A DNA stretch of 64,000 nt. It comes from Dendrophyllia cribrosa. Its lineage: Eukaryota; Cnidaria; Anthozoa; Scleractinia; Dendrophylliidae. The stretch is from assembly GCA_024195265.1 (NCBI GenBank), contig JAJLRJ010000008.1, forward strand, positions 40,230,873 through 40,294,872, written 5' to 3'. Below, piece after piece: positions 24,401 through 35,299 of this stretch; position 1 is the stretch's first letter, and every line of letters starts with the position of its first letter. The position numbers were made by a program, and so were the translations under genes. Under the pieces are notes generated by a model. That model made no database searches and was not told the DNA's origin. It saw nothing but the letters and a program-made list of their open reading frames with translations.

Positions 24401-27400
24401 GAGATGAAGGAAGTTGAGCTTGCTTGCGAACGGTAAACTAACTAATTGGTCAACGATCAAAACAAGAAGGCGCTCTTCAGCAAAAATTGTCCAAACACCC
24501 CTTGTTTACTGATCAGACACCATATACTCATAAGGTATTAAATTTACCAACCACATTTCGTGCGCCATCAAATGCTGGGACGATAAAGGCCAGCTTGTCA
24601 TCTGTACTGTTTCTTGTTTCATTGTATTCGAGAATATGATCTCTGAAAGAAATAAAATTCACATAATCATTATTCTTGAAAAAGAGATCGCATTTTTTAG
24701 AAAGTAAGCTTAGTAACAGTTTCGGTCTTCTTTACCTTGCAACGATTTCTAAATCAGGCGAAGGAATAAAATCGACATCCACCAGAAATATGTACTGCGT
24801 TTTAGCGTGTCTGAAAGAAAACGAAATGGAGAAAAATTTATTAAGGGAATAATAAATGCGACCGAGTGCATTGTTGAGTTATATAAGTACGCGAAAGAAA
24901 AAAAAGAGAGAAATACGTCAAAATGTGGTGAGAACATCAGTGACCAACTCGTCTGTGGATCTTTGGCCACTTTTTTGTTTTTACATTTTGACGTCATCTG
25001 TAATCTATAACTGAACATACGTACGGCAAAATGAAATCTTTTTGTTAAATAATGAACTCGGTCTACCAATCATAACGCGCGCATTTCTTTGAGAATTGTA
25101 AAAAGTCAATAAACCTTGGATAAATTAGGCATCAAAAGATTACCTGATTGCGGTGTTCCTTAGTCGATTTATCGGGTATTGCGAACCTATCTGTTGAGAG
25201 ATAAAAGAACACGAAAAGGTTAGAAACAAAGTGACAAAGCACTTACGAAGATGAACTTTAGCGGGTACTTCCTGGTGTTGTGGAAATTATTGTTGGTTAG
25301 CTTTTGTATTTTGGTGTGGGTATTGTTTAGTGACTTTTGAAGCTTTTGTTTTTCATCATTTGGGGATTGCAACATCAGCAGCATCGTGAAACTGCCACTT
25401 TATATGTCATGAAGAAGAAGTGCACTTTTTCGCACTTTGGTACCAAGGATTGTAAAGGTGCAAATGTCCGATCGTTGTCTTTAAAAATGGTCAGTTCCAT
25501 TTATTTTTGTAATATTTGGGCGTTATATGTAAGATTTCACTGTATCTATTCACAACGGCGGGTCATTTTCGCGTTCAACTGAAATAGCGGCAAGTGTCCG
25601 CCATCTTGGTTTACAAAATCTGAACCAAAAACCCTGGGAACAAGTTTGGTAATTCAGCCCACGTGACTTACCTTATTTCCATATATCACGATAACAGAAA
25701 GGGTGGAGAACTTTGTGAACATGTGCGGTGGTAATGCCAGCATCACCTCTCTCCTGAAAATGAACTCGTTTGAAATGAGATGGTGAATGCATTAAACGCG
25801 GGCAAAATTGTCTTATGCTCCGTTCACACCAAATCTTATGCCCCATTCACACCAACGGTTAAACAGGTTTAAATGTTGTTTAGTTTAACTACTTTTTGGC
25901 CTCTATTTTTAGTATCACTTTGAAAAACCAAAAAACATATTTGTTTCAATGGAAACCTAAAAATAATCGTCCAGTTTTGTTAACAAAATTTATACTTTAC
26001 TAGTGCACATAAACTTATATTCATTATTTTTGGCTGCGGATGGCCAGGATGGAAATGGATTGCAATTTGAAACAACTGGCCATTTTTTTCAAGTTCCTCC
26101 CAAATGTCGTGGAAAAATCAAAGAAAAACTGATTATGGTTTCTTCTTCCTTGAAGAAATCACTTGATATTTTTTTTCTTGGTGTTCGAAGAGTAATTGTA
26201 TGTTTGAGCAAAGGTACTTTGTCAACTATTTGGCGTATTTTGACCAAAACACAGCAAAATATGCGTGACAATGCTCCTTAAAAAACATGTTTAGTTGCAT
26301 GGCGTAAATGGGGTGTTTCTAACATTGTCGAACAAACAACTGATATTGTACAACAAGGTTAGAACGTTCAGCTGGGGCTTTAGCTATCTAAGGATAATCA
26401 AAACGGATAAAACCATGCAATCGTACAACACTTTAGCACATATTGAAACGTTTCTCTTACTTTTTGAAGTCAATATTATCATCGTCGTCTAAAACAACGT
26501 AAACTACCACTGACAAAGGTCCTGTAAAGCAAATAGAAAGGTGTTTGATTAATAACTAATTTCTCCTTTCAATATCAGTACAAAGACAAGATTATGAAGT
26601 AACGCAACTGATTAAAAAGGGAAAATTGTGTTGATTTACAACTATCCCTTTCAACAAGTTTCAAAACGTTTGGCAATCAGTGAGAAACGTAGCTATAGTA
26701 GTCTTTTCAGTTCTATATTAACATCAGTGAAACACAGGTTACTTTGCAATATAACTTCTGGTATTTTTTTTATAAACATGATTTAAGCCTTAATCTAATC
26801 ATTCCCTTATTTCAGTAATGCAGTCATTGAGATGTTCGCAATTTCTCTTTTTCTTCCGCAAAAAATGTCCGCGTCAAAGTGTTCATGATTTTGGTGAGAT
26901 TACTTTTTTTCACTTCTTTGATCATGTCTTTGCATTTCGTTAACTTACCATTCCAAAATCTTAAACTTCTCTTCAACATCGTTATTCTATTGAAAGTCAG
27001 CTGGGTCACTAAAGTGATTGCGTCAGAATCCTGAAAAAAAGAAGACAACGCAAGTTTTGTTGTGAAGAAGTTTCAGACTCCTAAGGCAGTTTTCTTCTAA
27101 ATTTTATATCTCCATTATGCGCGTGTACTCTGAACACTTTTGTTCAAAAATGCAGGCAAGTGTTTATTGTTTAAACCCGGACCCGCGCTATAAAAGGGAT
27201 AGCTCCGCCCCCTTTTGTCACACCATCACTGCTTCAACGGCTAATGAAAGATGGCTGACACTGCGAGCAACACGGAGGAAGACCGTTGCCCCCAAAAATA
27301 GGTCTAATTCTACCTTCACCAGTTCAATCTTGTATAGGATTTATCTTTCACGAAAATAAAACTAAAAACATCATTTGAATTTATGCGCCTTTTAGCATGA

Positions 27401-29093
27401 ATATAATATTTTAGCTTGCCAAATTTGAATTTCGCGCCGGTAACGGTTCTCCATTGGTGAGAGGATGCACGTGATGTTGACAGTTCGGTGTCAAGTGTGA
27501 AATGACTGGCGGCTTGGCCAGGCCAAGGTTCCTTTTATAGCGCGAGTCCGTGTTTAACGAGTACTTCATATTTGACAGAGTTGTTTGTCGTTTTCACATT
27601 ACTTCATGTGACAGAATTTCGTGTGTTTTGGTGAACTTTTATAGGCGAGGACACATTGTGATAACACTCATGGAGTAGCGTGGTCCCCTTTTGCCTGCAT
27701 TATATTTCTGGACATATCTCTAAAACTAGAGGAATGTGATTCGCGCATACGTGAATTATGGACTAAAGCTAAACTTGCCTGAGACTGGGTCAAGTTTTAC
27801 GCGGGTAAAAGTTGCCAACTGGGTCAAATTTTTAAAGGAGAACGTCAAATTTTCATGTTCTCATTATTAAGACCGACAGCTTTGAATAAAACGAGGGGAT
27901 AGTTATGACGAGAAGTATAAAATTGAGGAAATAAGTTCAAATGTTTTTCATATTCTCTCACTTAAACGAACACTGTCCTGGCTGATGTATCGAGTTTTCA
28001 TGATTATGGCCAGGAGTTTGCTGTAAGCTTACTTTATTATCTTGAAATAGGAACTGGAAAAATCGCCAAAAGAGATGAAAGCAAAGAAATATTAAATAAA
28101 GAGACTAAAAACGGCTAAAGAGGTAAAATTCCACAAGAATGGCAAGTTTGATTTCTTGATGGCCTGTCACGAAATCAAATTGATGAACTGTAATCCACTT
28201 CCATCCTTGCAATCCTGCACTTTATCTCCAAACTACTGCTTCTGTTTTGCTCTTAAGAATCGTTTCATCCAATTTAGTTGTATATTTGGTGATATTTGGC
28301 GATATAACATGGAAATAAGCTCAGTGAAATTTTGTTATTTCGGCTGCACAGTGTCCCTTTAACCAAAATCCCTTATGGAGTGTTTCCACAAACGTGCCCT
28401 GTAGCCATATTAGAGTGCTAAAACAATGGGAAATGTTTGAATAAGAATAGAGCTAAAGTCCCATAGGATTCGTTTAGGACACCAATATGGCCGCCATTTC
28501 ATTGTTTTGGGACACCGATATGGTCCCCGTGACGTCACGTGCAAACGCTCTATAATGGGAAATATTGGGTCGTGACGCATGCCCGTCGTCTAAACGAGGA
28601 CTGGGATGGGTATATTATGACTCGGTGATGCCACCGAATCAAAGTAGAATCCAGCTGCTGTGTGGGATAGTAAAAACACAAGTTCTCGTTAAAAAAGTTA
28701 TACACATGATAGTACTTACTGTAGGTGAAGAAGCGGAAAACAAGGTTTCAGTAAGGAAGTCTCCAGATTTTGTTCGTGGTCTCCTGCTCGGTGCTTGGCA
28801 TGGTACCAACACGTTCTTTGGCGTAATACTTCTCTGGTTTTGTATCTGTTTGGGATCTGCAGTAAAGAGGCAAATTGGTATCGTTAGTAAAGAAGTGAAT
28901 TGTCCGACACAAAGCACACTAGTAAGTCCTTACATGGATTGACTTACCATATATGGGTTTTACAGCAAGGTCGGTGAAGGTGACATAACCCTCATATCCA
29001 AAGCATCCCAGCATGACTGTAACACTGGTGATTTGTTCACCGTCAGGTGAAATCTGCAAAATAAGAACTTTTAGCTTCTTGTAACGTGATTTC

Positions 29094-29183
<90 letters not shown>

Positions 29184-32100
29184 TCCCCTCCTCCCAAACA
29201 AACGATCGGTCACGATTAAACTCTCTTTAACAAAAGATCCTTTCAAGTTACCGAGTTTGTAATAAGAGGACATTTTCGATCTGAACACCCTAAAAGAGAT
29301 AGATAGATCAGTGAATGGGGTGGGGGGAAGTGAATAGTGTGGGGGGGGGGGGGGGGGGGGGGGGCGCCGCAGTTTCAATGTTAGAATCAATTAACTTTAT
29401 TTAAACACTGTAAAACGGCTCAGTAAAAACTGTTTTTCAGACATGCCGTGCACTTAAATCTAATCTAATCATCTAATAATCTAATAATCTGTTAGAGACT
29501 GAAAACAACTTAAGGCCCTTCAGATCTTGTTTTTTTTTTACGATGATGGAAGGGGAGGCCGGCTCCCCACACCCCTCCCCAAGATTCGCCACTGCCAACT
29601 GAGTTTTTTGAATACTTACATATTCCGCCTTCTTGCTCATAACTTTTCCAGACTTCGGTAAAAAGTCCAGCCTAAACATTATAGGTCGAAAAGGAAGTCT
29701 TAGAAAATACTTTAATTTAACAAATCTCTTGTCATTAAAAAAGTTAAAACGTGCAAGAAAAGGTGCGCTACCTAGTAAATTACGTTTTGTGTTCATTTTG
29801 ATTATTAATCAACCTACTTGAGAAGTTTTCTCTTTCCATTTGATAGCACCACAAATACTCGAGCACCATAAAATGGTTCATACCTCTGAATAACGAAAAA
29901 AATTAGAATGATATGAGTTTTCTAAAAGGAACTGGATAAATGGCAAGAAAACGTATACGAGAATCCTGCTGCTTGTACGCTGGATCCTTGAAGATCTGCC
30001 TCGGCCAAAACATTAAATGTCGATAAAAGTGTTAACTGAAAACAGCGTACATTTTGTGTCGTACAATATTTTAGCTGGCCAGACCAGCGTTCTTCAGGTG
30101 CAAGATGTTCACTTTATTTCTTCTTGTTCCCTTTCTCTACACCTCTCAGTCCGTTAAAGGTGTCGAGTAAAGAATGGGAGGTGAATTGCTAGGGTATGCC
30201 GTGAAAAGTTGGTCAGCTTTTCATTTTAATAGAGTGCCCAAATGCTTCCAGGCCACTTCATGAGTCAAACAATTTCATTTCACAGCGTATAGAGCAGTTT
30301 TCAACTGAGTTTCGTAAAACCAAAACCAAAGTAATTACTCTGACCAATCACAGCAGTCGTAAACAATCCAATGAACCAATCGGAGCTCGAAGCAATTACA
30401 TGTCGGCGGCGCCAAGCGCGGGAAAACGCGTGCGAGCAAGTCACGATTGGTTTTGGTTTTACTTCTGATTGATCGAGAAAGTGGCGCGAGATTTTTTAGC
30501 CAATCACAAAGCGTAGCAATGGAAAACCAAAGCAATTGTGTAATTACTTTCGGTACTCAATTGAAAACTGCTCTAACGCAAAAACGCGGAACATCAATGT
30601 CCTCATTACACATTGGTATAAAACCTCTTATATTGTAACCAAATAATTAAGAAATTAAAAAAAGAATTGTTTATCAGACCCTCAGTAAATCAACAGTTGG
30701 TTGCTTCATCTTCCACGAGGCTGTGCTGACATAGAATTTGAATCCTTTTATCGGCATATTCTTGTTCAACTATGAAGGAAGAAAAGTAGAGTTAGACAAC
30801 TGATGGGCATCTATAACATGGTCGAAATTCAAGTTTTCTGACTATTGACTCTTGGAATAATTGTACAATCAAATGCAATTTTAGACCCAAAAGTATAAAC
30901 GTACGGACTATATACAAGCATGTGTTAAACTTAAGACCCACAACTGCCACAATGCAAAGCAAGTCTTTTAGGAAGGACTGACTCCTAGCCTCTTGACCCG
31001 CCAGTTTCGGTAAAAAAATATTTAGTAACTTGATATATGGAGTATCGTTTTTAAATCCTCTTTCCCTGGAAAGTTTTGCTCTTTCTGGAAAAAGAAATTA
31101 GATGACAATCACTTCTCCACTTTGCCAACTTTAGTAACAAAGATAACTCACCGGTAGATACTGGTATGTCTCGACAATCCTGTGTACAGTACATGCCACA
31201 CTGAAAACCTGTAGAAATTGATCCATGTATTCAATACCGTTATCTTTCACTTTATTATAAAAGGTAAAAAGGTGAAACATTTTACCAATCAACTGGCTCT
31301 TTAAAGGCTGGAGAATATCTCCAGTTTCTGTAACATGTTATGTAGCATGAAGCAACAAGGAGTATTGCTACATGGATGGGATGCTAGTCCATCGCAGAGC
31401 TACCGCCAGTATTATGTCGCCGGTACCCATTTATGCATGAAGCAACTGGCAATATTGTTACTCCCCCCTGGATGGAATGCTAGTCCATCACAGGGTTACC
31501 CCCAGCATTTTGTCGCCAGTACCCATTTATGCATGAAGCAACTGGCAATATTGTTACTCCCCCCTGGATGGGATGCTAGTCCATCACAGGGTTACCCCCA
31601 GCATTTTGTCGCCGGTACCCATTTATGCATGAAGCAACTGGCAATATTGCTACTCCAGTTTGGATGGGATGCTAGTCCATCGCAGAGCTACCCCCAGCAT
31701 TATGTCGCCGGTACCCCTTTATAACCTGGGTGGACAGAGACAATGAGGACAATTGAAAAATTGCTTGTGTATAGAAACAACAAGACAGCAGATACCAGCC
31801 TCACAGACCTTTGGATCAAAGTCCGAGGCGCTATATTTGACCGAAACAAATGTTCATGCTGGTCTGTCTGTCATATTTTTGACCTCATTAACCTCGTTAA
31901 CAGAATTTATAAAGTTGATGTTAGAAAAGACAATTTTTAACACAACATTGTTGCGTCAAAAGTTGTCACCGTGTAACAGCGCGCAAACAATTTTTGACGC
32001 AATATTTTGTTGCGGCAACATGTTGCAAGGTTTTGAAGGTAATTAACTTAATTAACGTTTTGAATCGTCGCGTATAACACCGACTTAAACACAGTGAGAA

Positions 32101-33622
32101 AGAGTGCTAACAAATGTCTGCTTGGCTCTTGGTGTCCGTTGCAATTCGTCGGTAAAACGCGGGGAAAAGGGCGTGCATGGTTTCATGGGAAGGAGGCGAT
32201 GTCCCACAACTCTATGCGCCAGAATAAGGAGAGAAGCTTGGGGACTAGCCAATCTATATATGGTTATGATTTGTCATTGACTTGCCTGTCTTGGTTTTCG
32301 TTTGGACCTCTGTTTCATTTCTGTGACGTCCCATTGCACGTGTGACATCCACCACCCACGAAGAGAAGGAGAACCGCTTTCCATGACATGCGGGCTCAGT
32401 AAGTTTGGTGCCGTTTCAAGTTGCGCATGCGGTCTCCTCTTTTTCTTGATAAGAACAGTTTCAGTGGGGAGACGTTGTTCTTTGAGGTCTCTGAAACAAA
32501 AGTCCAGCCTTTTCAGACAATGGATGAAAACTTCAAACCGTGAATCTTGTGAGTCTGTGCCGGATGAAATCCTAAAGTGTGATCATTCAAATGAAAGCTA
32601 TCGAGCAGGACTTTCCAGTGGTACTGTTTATTATGCTGTACATGGTGGTTCTAACTTTTGAGTCTGTGCCGGATGAAATCCTAAAGTGTGATCATTCAAA
32701 TGAAAGCTATCGAGCAGTACTTTCTTGTGGTAGTGCTTATTATTCTGTACAAGTTGATTCTAATTTTTGAGTCTGTGGATGAAATCCTAAAGTGATCTAA
32801 AGTATGACCATTTAAATGAAAGCTTTTGAGCAATACTGTCTCGCGGTACTGTCTGTTATGTTGTACAAGACGGTTGAAAGTTTGCATTTTGGCTTTCGGT
32901 TTGGGCTCTATCGTGTCATTGTCGCGTTAAATGTTCTACGTAGTATCAGCCTTGCTCTATACTTTGATTGTATCTCTATTTTTGGCTTACTAGATCTGCT
33001 CCAGATCTTACGTATACCAGCAGCATTTTCGTATGACAACTCTATGTATTCTTACAATCTAAGAAACTCAACACATAATTTATTTGTACCAAGGCCGTAT
33101 ACTGAGGCTGGAAAAAATAGCTTCCACTATAGAGGGGCGGTTCTCTGGAATAGTCTATCAAATACTATTAAAGGACAGACAAGCCTGAAATCGTTTATAT
33201 CATATTTGTAATTTAGTATAATTTTAATGACCATATTTATTTAATATTGTATTTTTTATTGCACGATTTTTGCACGGCTCTCTGGAAGAGCATTTTTATG
33301 AATGAGATTCCGTGACTAAATAAAGATGATTGATTGATTGATTGTTCGCGGTCCTTTGCTTCTTATTTATTTGATTCTGAGGCTAACATCTAAAAGTCTG
33401 ACATTTAAATTAAAGCTCAGTATTGAGCAATACTTTCAAACGGAACTGAACGCGTCTAAGTACTGACCTTTCAATAGAGACCAACATTTCTTCTTGAAAG
33501 AAAGGATTGAGCAAGTTAATGGCGTACAACATGATCATGGTGATCATTGTCCATCGCCATTTTAGTAACGCTCGTGTAAGACCAAGATACCTGCCTGTAA
33601 GCACAAGGCAGTAAAAAGGCAT
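21313..33622 (-). CDS. Glycosyltransferase family 49 (LARGE C-domain / B4GAT1-like), 19 exons recognised
   Basis: A type II Golgi-type enzyme of the family that transfers glucuronic acid (B4GAT1, LARGE). Exons in order: 33468-33622, 31152-31200, 30680-30769, 29933-29995, 29818-29885, 29620-29698, 28948-29053, 28720-28856, 26949-27030, 26461-26521, 25672-25753, 25144-25190, 24736-24810, 24548/24552-24642, 24149-24200, 23126-23215, 22145-22234, 21829-21910, 21313-21513. Exon 1 encodes a basic N-terminus and a signal anchor (TMITMIMLYAINLL). Exons 4-7 are beta-rich (IRFLAIYP, GARVFVVL, VTVMLGCFGYEG), a possible carbohydrate-binding stem. The catalytic part has DSDAITLVTQ, YPINRLRN, the DxD motif FLVDVDFIPS, STNYSRWY, LPLYDERFTGYG and FVVLPDVWIVH. 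Phases agree except at two places: exon 14 to 15 needs the weak donor GTG|GTTGGT, and a short exon before STNYSRW was not found. The donor of exon 4 is weak. The protein ends in poly-serine. The exact acceptor substrate is unknown. Confidence 0.85.
21334..21421. repeat. (ATG)n trinucleotide microsatellite inside coding sequence
   Basis: About 29 ATG/GAT units with single interruptions (GATGAAGATG, ATGATAATG). It lies in the last exon of the GT49 gene and is read on the minus strand as TCA/TCC-type serine codons. Length changes by whole units would keep the frame and lengthen or shorten the poly-serine tail. Confidence 0.93.
22820..23085 (+). mobile_element. Partial copy of the AAAGGGACACTGTCCC-ended MITE
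   Basis: Intronic to the GT49 gene. It shares CAAAACAGAAGCAGTAGTTTGG, split here as CAAAACAGAAG and CAGTAGTTTGG, then CAAGAAATCAAAG and ACTTTTGGCGATTTTT with the elements at 27,963-28,361 and 42,608-43,425. The terminal repeats are degraded. Confidence 0.6.
23475..23755 (+). mobile_element. MITE, TTTTCAATTGAG family, copy 2
   Basis: Intronic to the GT49 gene, between exons 15 and 16, the interval where one expected short exon could not be found. Its ends are AGAGTGGTTTTCAATTCAG and GATCGAAAACCGCTC, with the same interior as the other copies. Confidence 0.8.
25815..26330. mobile_element. Probable non-autonomous DNA element with CATTCACACCAA end
   Basis: Intronic to GT49. It starts with GTTCACACCAAATC and CATTCACACCAACGGTTAAA, a pattern typical of MITE ends, and appears to finish near GTAAATGGGGTGTTTC. 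The right border and target duplication are unclear. The ORFs inside are not recognisable. Confidence 0.35.
27171..27557. mobile_element. MITE with TTAAACCCGGACCCGCGC ends, copy 1
   Basis: Inverted ends: TTAAACCCGGACCCGCGC plus TATAAAAGG at the left, and CCTTTTATAGCGCG, then TCCGTGTTTAA at the right. The interior has AGCTCCGCCCCCTTTTGTC. The element at 44,721-45,091 has the same architecture. This copy sits in the GT49 intron between exons 8 and 9. Confidence 0.7.
27963..28361 (-). mobile_element. MITE with AAAGGGACACTGTCCC-like ends, uninterrupted copy
   Basis: About 400 bp, in reverse orientation relative to the copy at 42,608-43,425. The ends read GAACACTGTCCTGGC and GCACAGTGTCCCTTT. Because it is uninterrupted it gives the empty-site reference for the nested insertions at 42,754-43,200. 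Confidence 0.7.
29096..29180. repeat. Long homopolymer C run
   Basis: About 83 consecutive C residues in the GT49 intron between exons 6 and 7, which is poly-G on the transcribed sense strand. A G run of about 24 follows at 29,341-29,364 in the opposite sense. Glycine- and proline-rich ORFs drawn across them are artefacts. The assembled length may not be reliable. Confidence 0.95.
30291..30574 (-). mobile_element. MITE, TTTTCAATTGAG family, copy 3
   Basis: Reverse-orientation copy in the GT49 intron. Its ends are AGAGCAGTTTTCAACTGAG and CAATTGAAAACTGCTCT, and the interior contains CGCGTGCGAGCAAGTCACG and TTGGTTTTGGTTTTAC. It is close to the copy at 57,839. Confidence 0.85.
31347..31722 (+). 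repeat. Tandem repeat, four ~96-bp units
   Basis: Units start at ATGAAGCAAC at 31,347, 31,437, 31,533 and 31,629, and each contains GGGATGCTAGTCCATC and TATGTCGCCGGTACCC. Because 96 is divisible by three, one frame stays open over 129 codons with an MKQLAILLLPPGW-type repeat, but this is a repeat artefact rather than a gene. A single reversed copy of the family lies near 38,975-39,070. Confidence 0.85.
32551..32877 (+). repeat. Dispersed ~109-bp repeat, array of three units
   Basis: Units start with GAGTCTGTGCCGGATG or GAGTCTGTGGATG at 32,551, 32,660 and 32,769. Each continues with AAATCCTAAAGTGTGA, CATTCAAATGAAAGC and TATTATGCTGTACA. It lies in the first GT49 intron. Related arrays or single units lie near 37,362, 38,060, 38,830, 45,256, 51,281, 52,085, 58,860, 59,290 and 60,379. 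Confidence 0.88.
33010..33345 (+). mobile_element. LINE 3' end fragment
   Basis: The last ~60 codons of a non-LTR retrotransposon ORF2 (MYSYNLRNSTHNLFVPRP, then FHYRGAVLWNSLSN, then a stop near 33,211). They are followed by a short 3' UTR and a (TGAT)n tail at about 33,328-33,345, as in CR1/L2-like elements. It is heavily 5'-truncated and lies in the first GT49 intron. Confidence 0.85.
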
Positions 33623-34665
33623 CCTAAACTGGTGATGATGGCGAGAAGAATTGAAACTCCATCATCTGTGATAGCTTTGAAATATAACAGAACATCAGTG
33701 TTAAATTAATCAAACGATTAAAATGCAGAAATTATAGATTCTGCCAGTCGAGGATCCGGACTCCATCGGGGGGGGGGACCCGAAGTGAAATAGGCGGGGA
33801 GGAAGGAGTGATGTGCCCGGGGTAAAAATGCGAGACAGAAAAAAAATTTTGGCCCTCGCACCTACTTTTTGGGGGGAGGGGGAGGGGGCAGGGGGGATGG
33901 CCCCTCGGGCCCGTCCTCTAGACCCGCCCCTGTATTTTTTCGAGACATTTGAGGCCGGCATACACGATGAGACTACGTGGTGACTGGTCTCAGCGTAGAT
34001 ACGACTGACGGGACTTGTTGGAGAGACAGTCTGATTTGGTATATAGGTAGTTCACTCTTTTATTTAGTCGTACGGACTGAACCCATAAGCAGTACACACA
34101 TGGGTCTACGTAAATAAGTCACCGCGACTATTAAACTAGTCTCTGGTCTCTGCGACTAGATTTTTTTAACGAAAATGGGGATTTCACACGAAGAAACTTG
34201 TCTCCGCGACTTGGTCGCAGGGGGAAGTTCCCGCCAATAGTCAAACTCGCGTACACCGTCTTATTAGGGAGCCGGGGTACGTGGTCAATTTACAAAAATA
34301 AAAGTGAAATCTGCAAAGGACCGCAAACGATAATGCTGCCAACGGTATACGTAGGATCTGCGAGAGAACTAACCAGCCAAAAAAAATGAACAAACATACA
34401 ATAAACTACAGGGCTGATCTGACTACGTAAAAAAATAGACTTTGCGAGACACCATCACGACAGAAACCGATAAAGTAGGATCGCAACCTTGGACAGCCGT
34501 TTCGTTGTTATTGCAACTCATCAGGCCGGTGTAGCGAACTAAATGTCGCCAGCAAAAGCCAGCGCAAATAGATTTCATAACGACCCGTTAGGTTCCGTAC
34601 TATGTACTCACTTGTCACTCGAATCACGCGCTTCCACATCACGTGTTCCGAGGAACAAAGAGCCC
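33623..34665. other. Upstream region of the GT49 gene and intergenic repeats
   Basis: No coding exon supported. A G-rich transposon end lies at about 33,755-33,950 (GGGGGATGGCCCCTCGGGCC, then CTAGACCCGCCCCTG). CGACTGACGGGAC and GTCGTACGGACTGA motifs near 34,000-34,080 suggest another degraded repeat. The GT49 promoter should lie in the first few hundred bases, but no clear element stands out. Confidence 0.4.
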
Positions 34666-35055
34666 TCCACCGCGGTTAAACGTCTGAGGCGTTTTTCGTT
34701 TTATTTAGTGGGTTTTCATTTAATATTAAATGGCAATATGGGCAAGGATGTATAAAAAAAATTAGTTGACGTTACTATCTTTTAATTTTTCTCAAAATGA
34801 TGAGCTTTTTTCCGTTGAAAACTGATCAAAACTCTTTGCGCCTGATCAAAACTATGTTGGCAAATGGCGCCGACAATTCTGCAGTTCACAGTTTTTAAAC
34901 GCTTAGAACTTTTTTGGTAAACTTTCAAAACGTTTGCATTGGTAAATTGACAGTGTATTGGCAATATATTAAACTTTAAACAGTGAAAATGACAACCTTA
35001 ACTTTAAAGTACTTTGCTTAACTTTTACAAATTTCTCTCGTTTGACCGCGGTTAA
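34666..35055. mobile_element. MULE-like MITE, 390 bp, with 9-bp target duplication
   Basis: It starts TCCACCGCGGTTAAACG and ends CGTTTGACCGCGGTTAA, flanked by AAAGAGCCC on the left (34,657-34,665) and AAAGAGTCC on the right (35,056-35,064). A second copy of matching length lies at 53,670-54,270 once its nested insertion is removed. There is no coding capacity. Nine-base duplications are typical of Mutator-type elements. Confidence 0.8.
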
Positions 35056-35107
35056 AAAGAGTCCATAGTGTCGCAAAGATGTCTCGCAAAGAGAAATGTA
35101 GATGGAT

Positions 35108-35200
35108 AACCTCGTCCCAGGGCCCTCTCCCTTTTCAAAATGGCGGGGCGGGCGTCCGCAACGCCATTTTGAAAGTGGAGAAGGCCCTGGGGATGAGGTT
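35108..35200. mobile_element. Short foldback MITE with CAAAATGGCG arms
   Basis: A 93-bp inverted repeat: AACCTCGTCCCAGGGCC then CAAAATGGCG on the left, CGCCATTTTGAAAG then GGCCCTGGGGATGAGGTT on the right. The same arm sequence occurs in each GPCR unit near 2,405, 7,040 and 13,580. Confidence 0.8.
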
Positions 35201-35299
35201 GGTCAGTCCGAGTACAGCATGGGGTGTGGCTCGGGACATTATATGAATTCTTACACGAAGTACTAGCCGTTTTCAGATCCTCAGCCTGCAAAACAGGCG

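Noticed and set aside
28919..29390. Two minus-strand ORFs dominated by poly-glycine
   Set aside because: They are translations of homopolymer C/G runs. Only the short piece 28,948-29,053 is a real exon, and it is spliced at both ends.
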